A DNA stretch of 64,000 nucleotides from Streptomyces sp. NBC_01198. Lineage in GTDB: Bacteria > Actinomycetota > Actinomycetes > Streptomycetales > Streptomycetaceae. Within the stretch, counting starts at the first letter, position 1; every line of letters starts with the position of its first letter. Positions 63,880 through 64,000 of the stretch are shown here, piece by piece. The notes beneath the pieces were generated by a model that was not told the origin of the DNA, did not search any database, and saw only the letters and a program-made list of their open reading frames with translations. The translations under genes and the position numbers were made by a program. The stretch lies in the NCBI RefSeq assembly GCF_036010485.1, contig NZ_CP108568.1, positions 3,246,001 through 3,310,000 on the forward strand. The letters run 5' to 3'.

Positions 63880-64000
63880 ATGCAGCAGACGGGTGGCGGC
63901 GGTCCGGACGAGGGACCGGGAGAACACGTACCCGATCCCGACGGCGCCCGCCCCACCGGCAAGCGCCGCCGCACCCCGCAGGACTCGCAGAACTCGCAGC
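63880..64000 (+). CDS. Unidentified protein, 5' part only
   Basis: An ATG at 63880 opens a GC-biased frame that runs off the window (about 40 codons: QQTGGGGPDEGPGEHVPDP, then a basic GKRRR). It is hydrophilic, Gly/Pro/Asp-rich and probably a disordered N-terminus. A competing frame from 63848 is poorer in third-position GC. No ribosome site is strong. Divergent from hemL. Identity cannot be stated. Confidence 0.4.
   Translation, partial: MQQTGGGGPDEGPGEHVPDPDGARPTGKRRRTPQDSQNSQ

Overview
The window is very GC-rich with strongly GC-biased third codon positions, GTG as well as ATG starts, and purine-rich ribosome sites. Its gene content is a 14-gene nuo operon, futalosine-route menaquinone genes, ergothioneine genes, System II cytochrome c assembly, many secreted lipoproteins and a Ser/Thr kinase. 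Together these point to a chromosomal core region of a Streptomyces-like actinomycete (Streptomycetaceae). I see no tRNA, rRNA, CRISPR array, prophage or biosynthetic gene cluster.

Layout. 1-2.4 kb: a LolA-like secreted protein (cut by the window edge) and a long-chain polyprenyl diphosphate synthase. 2.9-7.5 kb: ergothioneine operon egtA-egtB-egtC/egtD, in which egtC and egtD are one uninterrupted reading frame. 7.6-8.9 kb: a flavin reductase family protein and a small hypothetical. 9.0-25.1 kb (minus strand): complete nuoA-N operon for respiratory complex I, nearly all junctions overlapping, with a Rex-type redox operator in front of nuoA. 25.6-26.5 kb: divergent secreted NlpC/P60 peptidase, closed by a 42-bp perfect palindrome.

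26.6-31.4 kb is the accessory patch: two tandem, recently duplicated small secreted four-cysteine proteins, an intact IS1380-family insertion sequence flanked by a CTAG repeat, a PPOX-fold protein, two decayed genes and a VOC protein. 31.5-40.1 kb: Ser/Thr kinase, geranylgeranyl reductase-like (MenJ-like) enzyme, zinc-ribbon membrane protein, menG, mqnC, mqnA and a cold-shock gene with a long structured leader. 40.2-47.8 kb: acyl-CoA synthetase, thiolase, FabG4-like reductase, MaoC hydratase (resembling the mycobacterial fadA2-fabG4-htdX locus), MarR and TetR regulators. 48.2-55.9 kb: GNAT protein, mqnE, Lrp regulator, mqnM, rhomboid protease, lipoprotein, mqnP and mqnL. 56.0-60.2 kb: ccsB-resB-ccdA-tlpA cytochrome c assembly operon. 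60.3-64 kb: Tat-lipoprotein deacetylase, histidine phosphatase, hemL and the start of an unknown gene.

Taken together the window is a respiratory-chain neighbourhood. The polyprenyl synthase can supply the isoprenoid tail. MqnA/C/E/L/M/P plus MenG (with a MenJ-like reductase) make the menaquinone that complex I reduces. The ccs/res genes assemble c-type cytochromes and HemL feeds haem synthesis. MqnB and MqnD, and EgtE for ergothioneine, are not in the window and must be elsewhere or replaced.
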